Origin: Collimonas pratensis
GTDB lineage: Bacteria > Pseudomonadota > Gammaproteobacteria > Burkholderiales > Burkholderiaceae_D
Direction: 5' to 3'
Assembly (NCBI RefSeq): GCF_001584185.1
Contig: NZ_CP013234.1
Coordinates: 1,612,001-1,676,000 of the forward strand
DNA length: 64,000 nt
Below are positions 1 to 10,420 of this stretch, piece after piece. Position numbers and translations under genes: made by a program. A model generated the notes under the pieces. That model did not search any database. It was not told the origin of the DNA and worked only from the letters and a program-made list of their open reading frames with translations. The first letter of the stretch is position 1; each line of letters begins with the position of its first letter.

Positions 1-1490
1 CGCTGGACAATTGCCGCTTCGACCTGCAGCGCGGCGAAGTGCATGCGCTGATGGGCGAGAACGGCGCCGGCAAATCGACCTTGATGAAAGTGCTGGCGGG
101 CGTTTATCCGAAGGATAGCGGCGAGATCCGCATCGCCGGGCAGCTGGTGGAAATTCCCACGCCGCGCGCCGCGCAGGCGCTGGGCATCGGCATCATCCAT
201 CAGGAATTGAACCTGATGAACCACCTGACCGCAGCGCAGAATATTTTTATCGGCCGCGAACCGCGCGGCCGCCTCGGCATGTTCCTCGACGAAGATGCCT
301 TGAACCGGAAAACCCGCGAAATCTTCGAGCGCATGCGCCTCGATCTCGATCCCGCCACGCTGGTCAGCGAACTGACCGTGGCCAAGCAGCAGATGGTGGA
401 AATCGCCAAAGCCTTGTCCTTTGATTCGCGCGTGCTGATCATGGACGAACCGACCGCGGCGCTCAACAATGCGGAAATCGAAGACCTGTTCCGCATCATC
501 CGCCAGCTGCAATCGCATGGCGTCGGCATCGTCTATATCTCGCACAAGATGGACGAGCTGCGGCAAATCTCCAATCGCGTCACGGTCATGCGTGACGGCC
601 AGTACATTGCCACCGTGCCGACCGCCACCACTTCCATGGAAACCATCATCGGCATGATGGTGGGGCGCCAGATCGACAACAGTGGACCAGACGTGCCTGA
701 CACTTCCGGCAATGAAATCGTGCTGGAAGTCAAAGGCCTGCAGCGCGGCGCCTTCATCAAGGATGTGAACTTCACCTTGCGCAAGGGCGAGATCCTGGGG
801 TTTGCCGGCTTGATGGGCGCCGGCCGCACCGAAGTCGCGCGCGCCGTGTTCGGCGCCGACCGCGTCGACGCCGGCGAGATCCTGGTGCATGGCGCCAGGG
901 TCTCGATCAGATCGCCCAAGGATGCGGTAGCGCACGGCATCGGCTATCTGTCGGAAGACCGCAAGCATTTTGGGCTGGCCACCGGGCTGGACGTCAAGAC
1001 CAACGTCGCGATGTCGAGCATGAATCAATTTTTGACCCAGGGCTTGTTCCTGGACCAGGCCGCAATCCGCGATACCGCCCAGGGCTATGTGCGCCAACTG
1101 AGCATCAAGACCCCTTCGGTCGACCAGCCGGTGCGCCTGCTGTCCGGCGGCAATCAGCAAAAGATCGTGATCGCCAAATGGCTGCTGCGCGACTGCGACA
1201 TCCTGTTTTTCGACGAACCCACGCGCGGCATCGATATCGGCGCCAAGAGCGAAATCTACAAGCTGCTGAACAGCCTGGCGGAACAGGGCAAGGCGATCGT
1301 CATGATTTCCTCGGAGCTGCCGGAAGTGCTGCGCATGAGTCATCGCATCCTGGTCATGTGCGAGGGGCGCATCACCGGCGAACTGTCCGCCGCCGAAGCG
1401 TCGCAGGAAAAGATCATGCAACTGGCGACCCTGCGCGAAGACAAACGCGACGACAAACGAGACAACCAGCGCGCAGCCCAGGCCGCCTGA
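1..1490 (+). CDS. CUT2-family sugar ABC transporter ATP-binding protein (5' end outside window)
   Basis: Cytoplasmic ATPase that powers import of a monosaccharide, of the RbsA/MglA/XylG type with two fused nucleotide-binding domains. The reading frame is open from the left edge, so the N-terminus lies outside the window; frame position 3 gives codons leading into [16 protein letters not shown], the first Walker A. The first Walker B is IMDEPT near base 440 and its signature is the degenerate LTVAKQQ usual for this family. The second domain starts near base 720, with GLMGAGRTE in place of a strict Walker A, then LSGGNQQK and FFDEPTRG. The tail is charged and repetitive ([12 protein letters not shown]). 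It is followed after 21 bases by the permease and then the binding protein. The sugar cannot be told from the ATPase; the nearby GH95 enzyme makes fucose or a related sugar a guess only. Confidence 0.93.
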   Translation, partial: LDNCRFDLQRGEVHALMGENGAGKSTLMKVLAGVYPKDSGEIRIAGQLVEIPTPRAAQALGIGIIHQELNLMNHLTAAQNIFIGREPRGRLGMFLDEDALNRKTREIFERMRLDLDPATLVSELTVAKQQMVEIAKALSFDSRVLIMDEPTAALNNAEIEDLFRIIRQLQSHGVGIVYISHKMDELRQISNRVTVMRDGQYIATVPTATTSMETIIGMMVGRQIDNSGPDVPDTSGNEIVLEVKGLQRGAFIKDVNFTLRKGEILGFAGLMGAGRTEVARAVFGADRVDAGEILVHGARVSIRSPKDAVAHGIGYLSEDRKHFGLATGLDVKTNVAMSSMNQFLTQGLFLDQAAIRDTAQGYVRQLSIKTPSVDQPVRLLSGGNQQKIVIAKWLLRDCDILFFDEPTRGIDIGAKSEIYKLLNSLAEQGKAIVMISSELPEVLRMSHRILVMCEGRITGELSAAEASQEKIMQLATLREDKRDDKRDNQRAAQAA

Positions 1491-1511
1491 CACCCGAATC
1501 ACTTACATACA

Positions 1512-2555
1512 ATGAAAACCACCATGGCAAATACCCAGAATCCCGTGTCGCAAGCACAGCCCGGCCAGGGCGCGTTTGCGGCTGTCAAGGCCAAGATCTT
1601 TCATCCCGCCACCCGGCAGAAACTGCTGGCCTTCGCCAGCCTGCTGGCGTTGATGGTGTTTTTCAGCTTTGCGTCTTCCAATTTCCTTGAGATCGACAAT
1701 CTGGTCAGCATCCTGCAGTCGACCGCCGTCAACGGCGTGCTGGCGATTGCCTGTACCTTCGTCATCATTACCGCCGGCATCGATCTGTCGGTCGGCACCC
1801 TGATGACTTTTTGCGCCGTCATGGCGGGAGTGTTCCTGACCTACATGGGCTTGCCGATCTATATCGGCATCGTTGCCGCCGTCTTCTTCGGCGCCTTGTG
1901 CGGGTGGGTGTCCGGTGTGCTGGTAGCCAAGCTCAAGATTCCTCCTTTCATCGCCACGCTGGGCATGATGATGCTGCTCAAAGGTTTGTCGCTGGTGATC
2001 TCCGGCACCAAGCCGATCTACTTCAACGATACGCCCGGCTTCTCGGCCATCTCGCAGGATTCCCTGATCGGCAGCCTGATCCCGGTGCTGCCGATTCCCA
2101 ACGCGGTGCTGATCCTGTTCCTGGTGGCGATCGGCGCCGGCATCATTCTCAACAAGACCATCTTCGGCCGCTATACCTTTGCGCTCGGCAGCAACGAAGA
2201 GGCGCTGCGGCTGTCCGGCGTCAATGTCGATTTCTGGAAAGTAGCGATCTATACCTTCAGCGGCGCCATCTGCGGCATTGCTGGCCTGCTGATCGCCTCG
2301 CGCCTGAATTCGGCGCAGCCGGCCCTGGGCCAAGGCTATGAGCTGGACGCGATTGCGGCGGTGGTGATCGGCGGCACCTCGCTCTCGGGCGGCACCGGCA
2401 CCATTCTCGGCACCATCATCGGCGCTTTCATCATGAGCGTGCTGATCAATGGCCTGCGCATGATGTCGGTGGCGCAGGAATGGCAAACCGTGGTGACCGG
2501 CGTCATCATCATCCTGGCGGTCTATATGGATATCCTGCGCCGCCGGCGCCAGTGA
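1512..2555 (+). CDS. CUT2-family sugar ABC transporter permease (RbsC-like)
   Basis: Inner-membrane channel subunit of the sugar importer, 347 residues, in the usual length range for RbsC-type permeases (BPD_transp_2 family). A cytoplasmic N-terminus of about 35 residues is followed by many hydrophobic segments. Family motifs are visible: [10 protein letters not shown] near residue 85 and the [18 protein letters not shown] segment near residue 280. Two starts are possible, at 1512 and at 1524 (MKTTMAN or MAN); neither has a good Shine-Dalgarno, so the choice is open. It lies 21 bases after the ATPase gene and about 105 bases before the binding-protein gene, in one operon. Confidence 0.93.
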   Translation: MKTTMANTQNPVSQAQPGQGAFAAVKAKIFHPATRQKLLAFASLLALMVFFSFASSNFLEIDNLVSILQSTAVNGVLAIACTFVIITAGIDLSVGTLMTFCAVMAGVFLTYMGLPIYIGIVAAVFFGALCGWVSGVLVAKLKIPPFIATLGMMMLLKGLSLVISGTKPIYFNDTPGFSAISQDSLIGSLIPVLPIPNAVLILFLVAIGAGIILNKTIFGRYTFALGSNEEALRLSGVNVDFWKVAIYTFSGAICGIAGLLIASRLNSAQPALGQGYELDAIAAVVIGGTSLSGGTGTILGTIIGAFIMSVLINGLRMMSVAQEWQTVVTGVIIILAVYMDILRRRRQ

Positions 2556-2660
2556 AAACGGTTTTGAAGAAAAAAGGCATGAACAGATTTTGCACGTGTA
2601 GATGAAGTTCCGGGCAAGCGCAGCGAGGCCCGTCATTAATAACCATAAAGGAGACTTGAA

Positions 2661-3602
2661 ATGATAAAGAGAAGAGCAGTCAATATTGCCATCAGCCTGG
2701 CGCTTGCACTTGGCTTCAGCGCCACCGCGGTAGCGGACGACGCGGTGTATATCCCGCTGATTTCCAAGGGCTTCCAGCACCAGTTCTGGCAAGCGGTGAA
2801 GTCGGGCGCCGAGCAGGCCGCCAAGGATTTCAATGTCAAGGTCTCGTTCGAAGGCCCGGAAACCGAAGCCATGGTCGACAAGCAGATCGATATGCTGTCG
2901 GCAGCACTAGCCAAGAAGCCGAAAGCCATCGGCTTCGCTGCGCTGGACAGCAAGGCAGCCTTGCCGTTGCTGAAGAAGGCGCAGGCCGCGCACATTCCTA
3001 TCGTCGCCTTTGACTCGGGCGTGGACAGCGATATTCCGGTGACCACCGCAGCGACCGACAACAAGGCAGCGGCAGCACTGGCGGCCGACAAAATGGCGGA
3101 GCTGATCGGCAAGGAAGGTGAAGTGGCGGTGGTGGCGCATGACCAGACCAGCCGTACCGGCATCGACCGCCGCGAAGGTTTCGTCGAACGCATGAAGGCC
3201 TATCCGAAGATCAAGATCGTCAGCGTCCAGTACGGCGCCGGCGACCAGCTGAAATCGACCGAAATCACCAAGTCCATCCTGCAAGCCTATCCGCACCTGA
3301 AGGGCGCCTTCGGCACCAATGAAGGCTCGGCCATCGGCGTGCTTAACGGCGTCAAGGAAATGAAGCGCAAACTGGTGATCGTCGGCTTCGATTCCGGCAA
3401 GCAGCAGAAAGATGCGATCCGCGACGGCAGCATGGCCGGCGCCATTACGCAAAATCCGGTCGGCATCGGCTACAAGACCGTGGAAGCCGCGGTGAAAGCG
3501 CTCAAGGGCGAGAAACTGCCTAAGGTGATCGACACCGGCTTCTACTGGTACGACAAGAGCAACATCAGCGATCCCAAGATCGCGGCAGTGCTGTACGACT
3601 GA
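2661..3602 (+). CDS. CUT2-family periplasmic sugar-binding protein (RbsB-like)
   Basis: Periplasmic binding protein that delivers the sugar to the preceding permease and ATPase. It has 313 residues with a signal peptide in the first 25 residues (basic MIKRRAV, hydrophobic stretch, cleavage probably at AVA-DDA). The mature part has the Peripla_BP_4 pattern: a first beta strand VYIPLISKGFQHQFW, the hinge-side IPIVAFDSGVDSD, and VGFDSGKQQKDAIRDG near residue 245. The start is well fixed by AAAGGAG eight bases upstream. A porin gene follows after 240 bases, consistent with outer-membrane entry of the same solute, though this is inference. Confidence 0.92.
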   Translation: MIKRRAVNIAISLALALGFSATAVADDAVYIPLISKGFQHQFWQAVKSGAEQAAKDFNVKVSFEGPETEAMVDKQIDMLSAALAKKPKAIGFAALDSKAALPLLKKAQAAHIPIVAFDSGVDSDIPVTTAATDNKAAAALAADKMAELIGKEGEVAVVAHDQTSRTGIDRREGFVERMKAYPKIKIVSVQYGAGDQLKSTEITKSILQAYPHLKGAFGTNEGSAIGVLNGVKEMKRKLVIVGFDSGKQQKDAIRDGSMAGAITQNPVGIGYKTVEAAVKALKGEKLPKVIDTGFYWYDKSNISDPKIAAVLYD

Positions 3603-3842
3603 TCTTCCAGGCTCCATTCCGGACCGCTGCCGCCAGCAGGCTGCAGCGGCCGGGTAATCCAGCGCAATAACAGAACCCCGCAGACTCCCGTCACGGGTGC
3701 TGCTGGCAGCAGGCGCCATCAGCGCCACTGCCGGTTGCGATCTGCTGCGCGCTCGCAACAGGCTTCTAACGAAGGTTCGACTCTATCTCCGGTGCTGAGA
3801 GGAGGGCGGTCGGACAAAATTTAACGATAAAGGGGACTCAAC

Positions 3843-4919
3843 ATGAAAAAAACGACATTACAGTGCATGCAAGCGGCAGCAGCCACGATGCTGATCGGCG
3901 CCGCCTGCAGCCAAGCGCAGGCGCAGACCAGCGTCACTATCTACGGCCGGGTCGACGCCGGCGTCGATTACCAAAGCAGCGTCGCCCTGAAAGACGCCAA
4001 CGGCAACCTGACCGGACAGACCGGCAGCAAGCTGGCGGCGTCCGGCAACCAGTGGGGCACCAGCATGATCGGCTTCAAGGGCACGGAAGACCTGGGCGGC
4101 GGGCTGAGCGCCTTCTTCCTGCTGGAATCCGGCTTCGACGCCACCAAGGGCACCACCAACGGCAGCGCCTTGTTCAATCGGCGTTCGTATGTCGGCCTGA
4201 ACGGCAGCGCAGGCTCGATCAAGTTCGGCAAGAACCTGTTCATCGTCAACGACATCTGGTATCTCGATCCGACCGGCCAGCAGTTCATGGGCACTGCCAG
4301 CCTGGTCAAGGGCCGCAACTGGCCGGGCGCCAACAATGTCATCGAATACCAGACGCCGACCTGGAGCGGCTTCAATGCCACCGCCCAGACCAGCCTCGGC
4401 GAGCAAGCCGGCTCTACCAAAAATGGCCGCAGCGACGGCATCTCGCTGGTGTACACCAATGGCGGCCTTGAGCTGCGCGGGATTTACGACGTGATCCGCG
4501 ATACCAATGGCCGTTATACCGATGTCTATAGCGCTTCCAAGGACTTGATCGTCGGCGGCACCTATACGATAGACGCGCTGAAACTGTATGCCGGCTATGA
4601 AAATATCTCAGCGCCGGACACTGCTGCGCCTACCGATCCGGACAAGCTGAACCACTACTGGATCGGCGTCAACTATACGCTGACGCCGGCCTTGACCCTG
4701 ATCGGCGGTGCCTTCCACGCCAAGCTCAATCACGATGCCGGCAGCGCCAGCCTGTTCATGGTCGGCACCAACTACAACCTGTCGAAACGTACCTTGCTGT
4801 ACACGGCAATCGGTACGGTGCGCAACAAGGGCAACGCTAACTTTGGCACCGAGTTCGATAATCCTTTGCCGGGTCATGCGCAAAACGGCGGCTACGCTGG
4901 TATCAGCCATACCTTCTAA
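3843..4919 (+). CDS. Gram-negative porin (Burkholderia-type trimeric porin)
   Basis: Outer-membrane general diffusion porin, 358 residues. A typical signal peptide runs to AQA-QTSV, and the mature protein starts with SVTIYGRVDAGVDY, the hallmark first beta strand of the porin_4/OmpC-like family in Burkholderiales. The chain ends in GGYAGISHTF, with the terminal phenylalanine needed for outer-membrane assembly. Alternating hydrophobic residues predict about 16 strands. The RBS AAAGGGG stands eight bases before the ATG. An intrinsic terminator at 4965-5000 closes the transcript. Its place between a sugar importer and a secreted glycosidase suggests a role in sugar or oligosaccharide uptake, but porins of this family are often unselective. 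Confidence 0.93.
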   Translation: MKKTTLQCMQAAAATMLIGAACSQAQAQTSVTIYGRVDAGVDYQSSVALKDANGNLTGQTGSKLAASGNQWGTSMIGFKGTEDLGGGLSAFFLLESGFDATKGTTNGSALFNRRSYVGLNGSAGSIKFGKNLFIVNDIWYLDPTGQQFMGTASLVKGRNWPGANNVIEYQTPTWSGFNATAQTSLGEQAGSTKNGRSDGISLVYTNGGLELRGIYDVIRDTNGRYTDVYSASKDLIVGGTYTIDALKLYAGYENISAPDTAAPTDPDKLNHYWIGVNYTLTPALTLIGGAFHAKLNHDAGSASLFMVGTNYNLSKRTLLYTAIGTVRNKGNANFGTEFDNPLPGHAQNGGYAGISHTF

Positions 4920-4964
4920 GTCGCGATAGTTTGTCTCGCCGATCTTGCCGGATCTCCGAGTTGG

Positions 4965-5000
4965 GGCAGCAGCACGGCATGATGCTGTTGCCTCTTTTTT
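4965..5000 (+). terminator. Rho-independent terminator after the porin gene
   Basis: A ten-base stem (GGCAGCAGCA with TGCTGTTGCC, one G-T pair) and an eight-base loop are followed by TCTTTTTT. It lies 45 bases after the porin stop codon and separates the ABC-porin transcript from the GH95 gene. Confidence 0.75.
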
Positions 5001-5090
5001 GTGACGTCCTGTTTCTGGCCCTGGCATGGACGATGCGGATGCTGACGCAATTTTCAAATTGGGGCCATTACAACTCTGGAGACGGGTGTC

Positions 5091-8000
5091 ATGACGAAAA
5101 GAAAAGATACAGAATTTCTTCCTGCTGGCTATGGATTGATCAGATTGCATAAAGGCGTGCCGGCCAACCCTGCGCGGCGCAAGCTGCTGGCCAGATGACT
5201 GCGCTGGCGGCAGCACCGCTGGTGGTCGCCTGCGGTGGCGGCGATACCGATAGTCCGGCTGCCGCGATTGCCGCCGCTGCTCCCAAGGCCAGTAGCAAGG
5301 CCGACCTGCCAGGCATCGCCAGGACCGCACCGATTGCCGCCAATGCCAGCCAGAACCTGTTTTACCAGACTGCCGGAAGCGACTGGGCCAGCACCTGGCT
5401 GCCGATCGGCAATGGCCGCGCAGGCGCCATGCTGGCGGGCGGAGTGCTGCTGGAGCAGATGCAATTCAATGAACTGAGCTTGTGGGCTGGCACCAACAAT
5501 TTTGATGGCGGCGCCTACGACATTTCCGGCTTTGGCAGCTATCAGAATTTCGGCAGCCTGTCGCTGTCCTTTGGCGCCAGCTTGCCGCCGGTGATCACCT
5601 CGCCGGATGTCAGCGCCAGCGCCTCCAGTGCAGGCGAGGGCGTCTTGTCCACCGTGGACGGCAATCTCAGCACCAAATGGTGCATCGTCAGCCCGCCGAA
5701 CCTGGTCACCTGGCAAGCGGCGCTCTCCGCTGCTGCCGTCGTTTCTGCCTATACGCTGACTTCTGCCAACGATGTGCCGGCCAGGGACCCGCTCCAATGG
5801 GTAGTATCCGGTTCCAATAACGGCAGCAGCTGGACCGTGCTGGATAGCCAGAATTTCACAGCCACTCCGTTCGCCGGCCGCGGCCAGACCAATAGCTATG
5901 CGTTTTCAAACAGCACTGCTTTTCGCTATTACAAGATCGATTTCACCGTGTCGGCAGCCGCGCTCAACGAAGGCCATTTCCAGATTGCGGAAATCGGCCT
6001 GAACGGTGTCAACCTGTCGCAAAACCCATCAACGCAGCCGCTGTATGTGTTTTCGCCATCCGGTCACGGCATGGGTGCGCTGACCAGCTCCGGCAGCCAG
6101 CGCATCGACAGTTCTGTCGACAGCAATGCAAATACCAAATGGTGCGTGTTCGTGAATCCGGGCGACATCGTGCAATGGCAGATCGATCTCGGCGCGGCGC
6201 AAGCCATTTCCAGCTACGCGCTGACCAGCGCCAATGATGTTCCCGCGCGCGATCCGCAAGCCTGGACGCTGGCCGGCTCGAACGATGGCGTCAGCTGGAC
6301 GCAGATGGACAGCCAGTCGAGCGCGCCGTTCGCCTCGCGCGGGCTGCAGAAAACCTTTGCGCTGGCCGGCTCAACCGGCTATCGCTACTGGCGCTTTAAT
6401 TTCGACACCTCCAAATGTCCGGCCGATGCGGGTTCCGGCGACCCTAAAACCGGCCACTTCCAGCTGGCAGAGATCGTATTAAGCAGCGCGACATTTACCA
6501 CCGCGGGTAAAGCCGTCGCCTGCGAATACCAGCGCCGCCTGAATCTGCAAAACGGTCTACAGACCACCAGTTATCTGTACAACGGCAATTACATCATTCG
6601 CGAGACCTTTGCCAGCAAGGTCGACAATGTGATCGTCATGCAGCTCCGGTCGGAACACCCGGGCGGCTTGTCCGGCCTGTTGCAGCTGACCTCAGGGCAA
6701 AGCGGCGATGCCATAACGGCGCTGGTTTCCGCCGGCGAAGAAAGCCTGTCCTTCAGCAGCAGCCTTGCCAACAATGCTCTCAACTATGCTGCCAAGATAC
6801 GCTTGATCCGTACCAATGGCAGCGCCGCGCAAAGCGGCGCGGGCATCCAGTTCAGCGCTTGCGACAGCATTCTTCTGCTGCTCGACGCCAGGACCAATTA
6901 CGCGCCAAGCTATAGCGGCGGCTGGCGCGGCAGCAGCGTTCCGCTCACCGTGGTGAATAGCACCCTGAGCGCGGCCGCGGCGCAATCGTTCGCCGCCATG
7001 TATGCCTCGCACTATTCTGATTTCCAGCCGTTGATGACCGCGGTCGACGCCAACTGGGGCAACAGTAGCGCGACATTGACAAGCCTGCCGACCGACCTGC
7101 GCCTGAGCGCCTACCAGAGCGCTGCCGGCGGTAAAGATCCGACGCTGGAACAGTCGCGTTTCCACCTGGGCCGCTACCTGCTGGCCAGCTGTTCGCGCAA
7201 GGGTGGCTTGCCGGCCAATCTGCAAGGGCTGTGGAACAACTCGAACAACCCGCCATGGTTTAGCGACTATCACAACGACATCAACATCCAGATGTGTTAC
7301 TGGTCGGCGGAATCGACCGCCTTACCGGATTGCCACCTGCCGTTGTCCGATTTCATCGTCAACCAGGCGCCGGCCCTGCGGGTAGCGACGCAGGCAAACT
7401 TTCCCGGCAGTAGCGGCTGGGCTGCACGCACCAGCCAAAGCATCTTCGGCGGCAGCAGCTGGGAGTACTTCACCCCGACCAATGCCTGGTACATGCAGCA
7501 TATGTGGGAACACTATGCCTTCAGCCAGGACATGAATTATCTGCAGACGGTTGCCTATCCAATGATCAAAGAGGTGGCCCAGTTCTGGACAAGCGGCGGG
7601 CAGCTCGTCAAAAATTCGGCAGGCCAGTACCTGGTCGCTGCGAATCCCAAAAATGCGAAAGTAAGCAACTCGGGATCGCCGGAACAGGGGCCGGCGGAAG
7701 ATGGGGTGATGTTTGGCCAGGAACTGGTGTGGGATGTATTCCAGAATTTCCAGAAAGCTACCAGCGCCTTGACCAATGCCGGCTTGACTCCTGCCGGCGA
7801 CAGCGCGTTGCTGGCCACGGTGCAAGCCATGCAGGCAAAGCTTGCGCCGAACCTGATCGGCGCCAAAGGACAGTTGCAAGAATTCCAGGAAGACTATGAA
7901 TCCAACGCGACTTTAGAGGCGAACAAGGGTTTAAGCCTGACCCATCGCCACACCTCGCATCTGATTGCGCTGTATCCAGGCAGTCAGATTACGCCGTCCG

Positions 8001-8523
8001 CCACGCCTGCCTTGGCGCAAGCGGCCAAGGTTGCGTTGCTGGCGCGCTGCGGCCTGCCGCTGGGAACCGCCTCCGGCCAGGTAGTAGCGGCTGATGTCAG
8101 TAGCGACAGCGCCGCCTCGTGGCCCTGGACCTGGCGTTGTGCCTTGTTCGCGCGTCTGGCCGATGCCGAGAACGCGCTGGTGATGATCCAGGGCAGCTTG
8201 CAGCGGAACACGATGCCCAACCTGTTCACCGCCATGATGCCGGAGACCTTCCAGATCGACGGCGACCTCGGCATGCCGGGAGCGATGACCGAGATGCTGC
8301 TGCAAAGCCATGAAGGCGTGATCGTGCTGTTGCCGGCGTGTCCCGCAGCCTGGCAGGCGGCGGCTCGTTTACCGGCTTGCGCGCCCGGGGCGGCTACAAG
8401 GTCAGCTGCGCCTGGAGCAACGGTTCGGTGACTTCGTACAGCATCATTGCCGACAAGGCGCCGAACAAAGCGGCGGTGAAGGTCAAGGTCAACGGCGTGG
8501 TGAGCAGTATTGTCCCGGCATGA
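5091..8523 (+). pseudogene. Secreted GH95-family (alpha-L-fucosidase-like) glycosidase with two nested discoidin-like modules; two frameshifts
   Basis: Predicted to release terminal L-fucose or a related sugar from plant or other glycans outside the cytoplasm. The longest uninterrupted frame is 5195-8431 (1078 residues). The native start is probably ATG 5091, with GGAG upstream; it encodes a twin-arginine sequence NPARRKLLA that runs out of frame at 5191-5195 just before the hydrophobic core and lipobox (ALAAAPLVVAC). At 8359-8360 the frame is lost again; the continuation GSFTGLRARGGYKVSCAW to 8523 is the normal C-terminus of this family. One inserted base at each point restores a 1144-residue protein. 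GH95 motifs: LPIGNGRAGAMLAGG, YHNDINIQMCYWSAE (near 7270), SGSPEQGPAED, THRHTSHLIALYPG. Two discoidin/CBM32-like repeats (5590-6010 and 6040-6495) interrupt the N-terminal GH95 domain. Whether the breaks are real or sequencing errors is undecided. Confidence 0.82.
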
Positions 8524-8601
8524 GTCTGGCAGCAAGAATGGCGGAAAACGCGAACTGATGAAGGGGTTTGAATCCGGATCGGGGTGAGGCGGGGAGCTGC
8601 G

Positions 8602-8644
8602 GCCTCTGCGGCAAGACAAGCTGATTCTGTCTTGTTGCAGAGGC
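8602..8644. terminator. Hairpin between convergent GH95 and yggX genes
   Basis: A 17-base imperfect stem (GCCTCTGCGGCAAGACA with TGTCTTGTTGCAGAGGC, differing only by two G-T type pairs) and a nine-base loop lie between two convergent genes. There is no clear T-run on either side, so it may be a bidirectional or weak terminator. Confidence 0.45.
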
Positions 8645-8677
8645 GGACGGGAAGGGAGATCTTCTGTTGCGCTGTGC

Positions 8678-8950
8678 TTACTCTGTTGGCGGCACATAGC
8701 CGGTAGCAGCGTCGGCGCCGTCGCCGAAGAAGTGCTTTTCCATTTGCACCGCCAGGTATTTGCGGGCGCGCACATCGGCCAGGTTCAGGCGGTTTTCGTT
8801 GACCAGCATGGTCTGGTGCTTGAGCCAGCCAGCCCAGGCTTCTTTCGAAACGCTCTCATAGATGCGTTTGCCCAGTTCGCCCGGGTACGGAGGGAAGTCG
8901 AGGCCCTCGGCTTCTTTGTCGAGCTTGATGCAGTGAATGGTGCGTGCCAT
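8678..8950 (-). CDS. yggX: Probable Fe(2+)-trafficking protein YggX
   Basis: Small cytoplasmic protein of 90 residues, the usual family length (Iron_traffic). In Escherichia coli and Salmonella YggX protects iron-sulfur enzymes from oxidants and is thought to move iron; that role is transferred from the family. The N-terminus [18 protein letters not shown] with its conserved cysteine, and the central [19 protein letters not shown] and LVNENRLNL segments, are diagnostic. The RBS AAGGA lies just before the ATG. It follows argA on the same strand after 89 bases that contain a strong GC hairpin, an arrangement common in betaproteobacteria. Confidence 0.93.
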   Translation of the reverse strand: MARTIHCIKLDKEAEGLDFPPYPGELGKRIYESVSKEAWAGWLKHQTMLVNENRLNLADVRARKYLAVQMEKHFFGDGADAATGYVPPTE

Positions 8951-8970
8951 GGTTTTTCCTTGTAGATGGT

Positions 8971-8993
8971 GCGGGCCCGTGCATGGGGCCCGC
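8971..8993. other. Perfect GC hairpin between argA and yggX
   Basis: GCGGGCCC and GGGCCCGC form an eight-base perfect stem around a seven-base loop. No T-run follows on the minus strand, the direction of both flanking genes, so it may be a partial terminator or an RNA-stabilising stem for the argA transcript. Confidence 0.45.
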
Positions 8994-9039
8994 TGATAAG
9001 AGCAATAAGTTAGGGGCAGGTCGGCGCCGGGTCCTGATG

Positions 9040-10350
9040 TTACAGGGTCTTGATCAGCACCAGCGATTTGCGCTGCCAGTTATACATGTGCTGGCGATCC
9101 TTGGGCAGGTCGTCGACCGTGGCGTGGACGAAGCCGCGCCGCAGGAACCAGTGCGAAGTACGGGTGGTCAGCACGAACAGCTTGTTGAAGCCGGCCGCGC
9201 GGGCGCGGCTTTCCATGTGTTTCAGGATACGCTCGCCGTCGCCTTGCGCCTGCACTTCCGGATTGACCGTCAGACAAGCCATTTCCGCCATGCGCTCCGA
9301 CGGGAAGGGATACAGCGCGGCGCAGCCGAAGATCACGCCGTCATGCTCGATCACCGAGAAGTAATGGATCTCGCGCTCGATCAGTTCGCGGCCGCGCTTG
9401 ACCAGGGTGCCGTCGGCTTCCAGCGGTTCGATCAGTTTCAAGATGCCGCCGACGTCTTCAATCGTGGCTTCGCGCAGGCTTTCCAGGTTTTCGTAGGAAA
9501 TCATGGTGCCCACGCCATCGTGGGTAAACAATTCCAGCAGCACCGAGCCGTCGGTGGCAAACGGCACCACGTGGGCGCGCGGCACGCCGGCGTTACAGGC
9601 CTTGATGGCGTGCTGCAGGTAGAAGGCGGAATCGGCCGGCAGGCAGCCGCTGTCCAGCACGGCTTGCGCCTGGTGCGAAGACAGTTCGCGGATTTCGGTG
9701 TCGCCGGCATCTTTCATCAGCGGCGTTTCGCTGATGAAGATCAGTTTTTCGGCACGCAGGGAAATCGCCGCTGCGACAGCCACGTCTTCCATGGTCAGGT
9801 TGAACGCCTCGCCGGTCGGCGAGAAGCCTAGCGGCGACAGCAGCACCAGGCCGCCGGCATTCAGGATCGGGTGGATGGTGTCGTAGTCGATCTTGCGCAC
9901 TACGCCGGTCAGCTGCAGGTCGGCGCCATCGATCACGCCGAGTGGACGGGCGGTGACAAAGTTGCCGGAAATGATACGGATGGCGGCATGCGCCATCGGC
10001 GTGTTGGGCAAGCCTTGGCTAAAGGCGGCTTCGATATCCAGGCGCAGTTCGCCGGCCGCTTCCTTGGCGCATTCCAGCGCAGCGATATCGGTGATGCGCA
10101 AGCCGTTGTGGAAGCGCGCTTCGACATTGCGCAGCGCCAGCTGTTCTTCCACCTGCGGTCGCGAGCCGTGCACGATAACCACTTTGATGCCAAGCGCATG
10201 CAGCAGCGACAGGTCCTGGGCCAGCACCGGCAGCGCGCCGGCGGTCACCAGTTCGCCCGGAAAGGCGACCACGAAGGTCTTGCCGCGGAAGGCATGGATA
10301 TACGGCGCGACAGAGCGCAGCCATTCTACGAATTCATTGGGGTTTTCCAT
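9040..10350 (-). CDS. argA: Amino-acid N-acetyltransferase (N-acetylglutamate synthase)
   Basis: Makes N-acetylglutamate from glutamate and acetyl-CoA, the first step of arginine synthesis, in the cytoplasm. The 436-residue product has the bifunctional-looking layout of this family: an amino-acid-kinase-like domain (residues about 20-290, with [16 protein letters not shown] and [14 protein letters not shown]) and a C-terminal GNAT domain (about 295-436) with the acetyl-CoA motif [11 protein letters not shown] and the end segment [20 protein letters not shown]. The start chosen is ATG 10350 (MENPNEF), which fits the family; the frame is open further upstream to 10443 but that part runs into a repeat element. 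argH, for the last step, is elsewhere in this window at 49.6-51.0 kb. Confidence 0.94.
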   Translation of the reverse strand: MENPNEFVEWLRSVAPYIHAFRGKTFVVAFPGELVTAGALPVLAQDLSLLHALGIKVVIVHGSRPQVEEQLALRNVEARFHNGLRITDIAALECAKEAAGELRLDIEAAFSQGLPNTPMAHAAIRIISGNFVTARPLGVIDGADLQLTGVVRKIDYDTIHPILNAGGLVLLSPLGFSPTGEAFNLTMEDVAVAAAISLRAEKLIFISETPLMKDAGDTEIRELSSHQAQAVLDSGCLPADSAFYLQHAIKACNAGVPRAHVVPFATDGSVLLELFTHDGVGTMISYENLESLREATIEDVGGILKLIEPLEADGTLVKRGRELIEREIHYFSVIEHDGVIFGCAALYPFPSERMAEMACLTVNPEVQAQGDGERILKHMESRARAAGFNKLFVLTTRTSHWFLRRGFVHATVDDLPKDRQHMYNWQRKSLVLIKTL

Positions 10351-10420
10351 GCCGCACATTATATACAGGACGTGCTGTCGGCTGCAGGGATTCAACGATT
10401 TGCGCACGCTTTTATTGCTG

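Noticed and set aside
1503..2792. Long open frame on the minus strand opposite the sugar permease
   Set aside because: High GC gives long antisense frames. The composition (many His, Gln, Arg, Asp) is not protein-like, and the plus-strand permease is clear.
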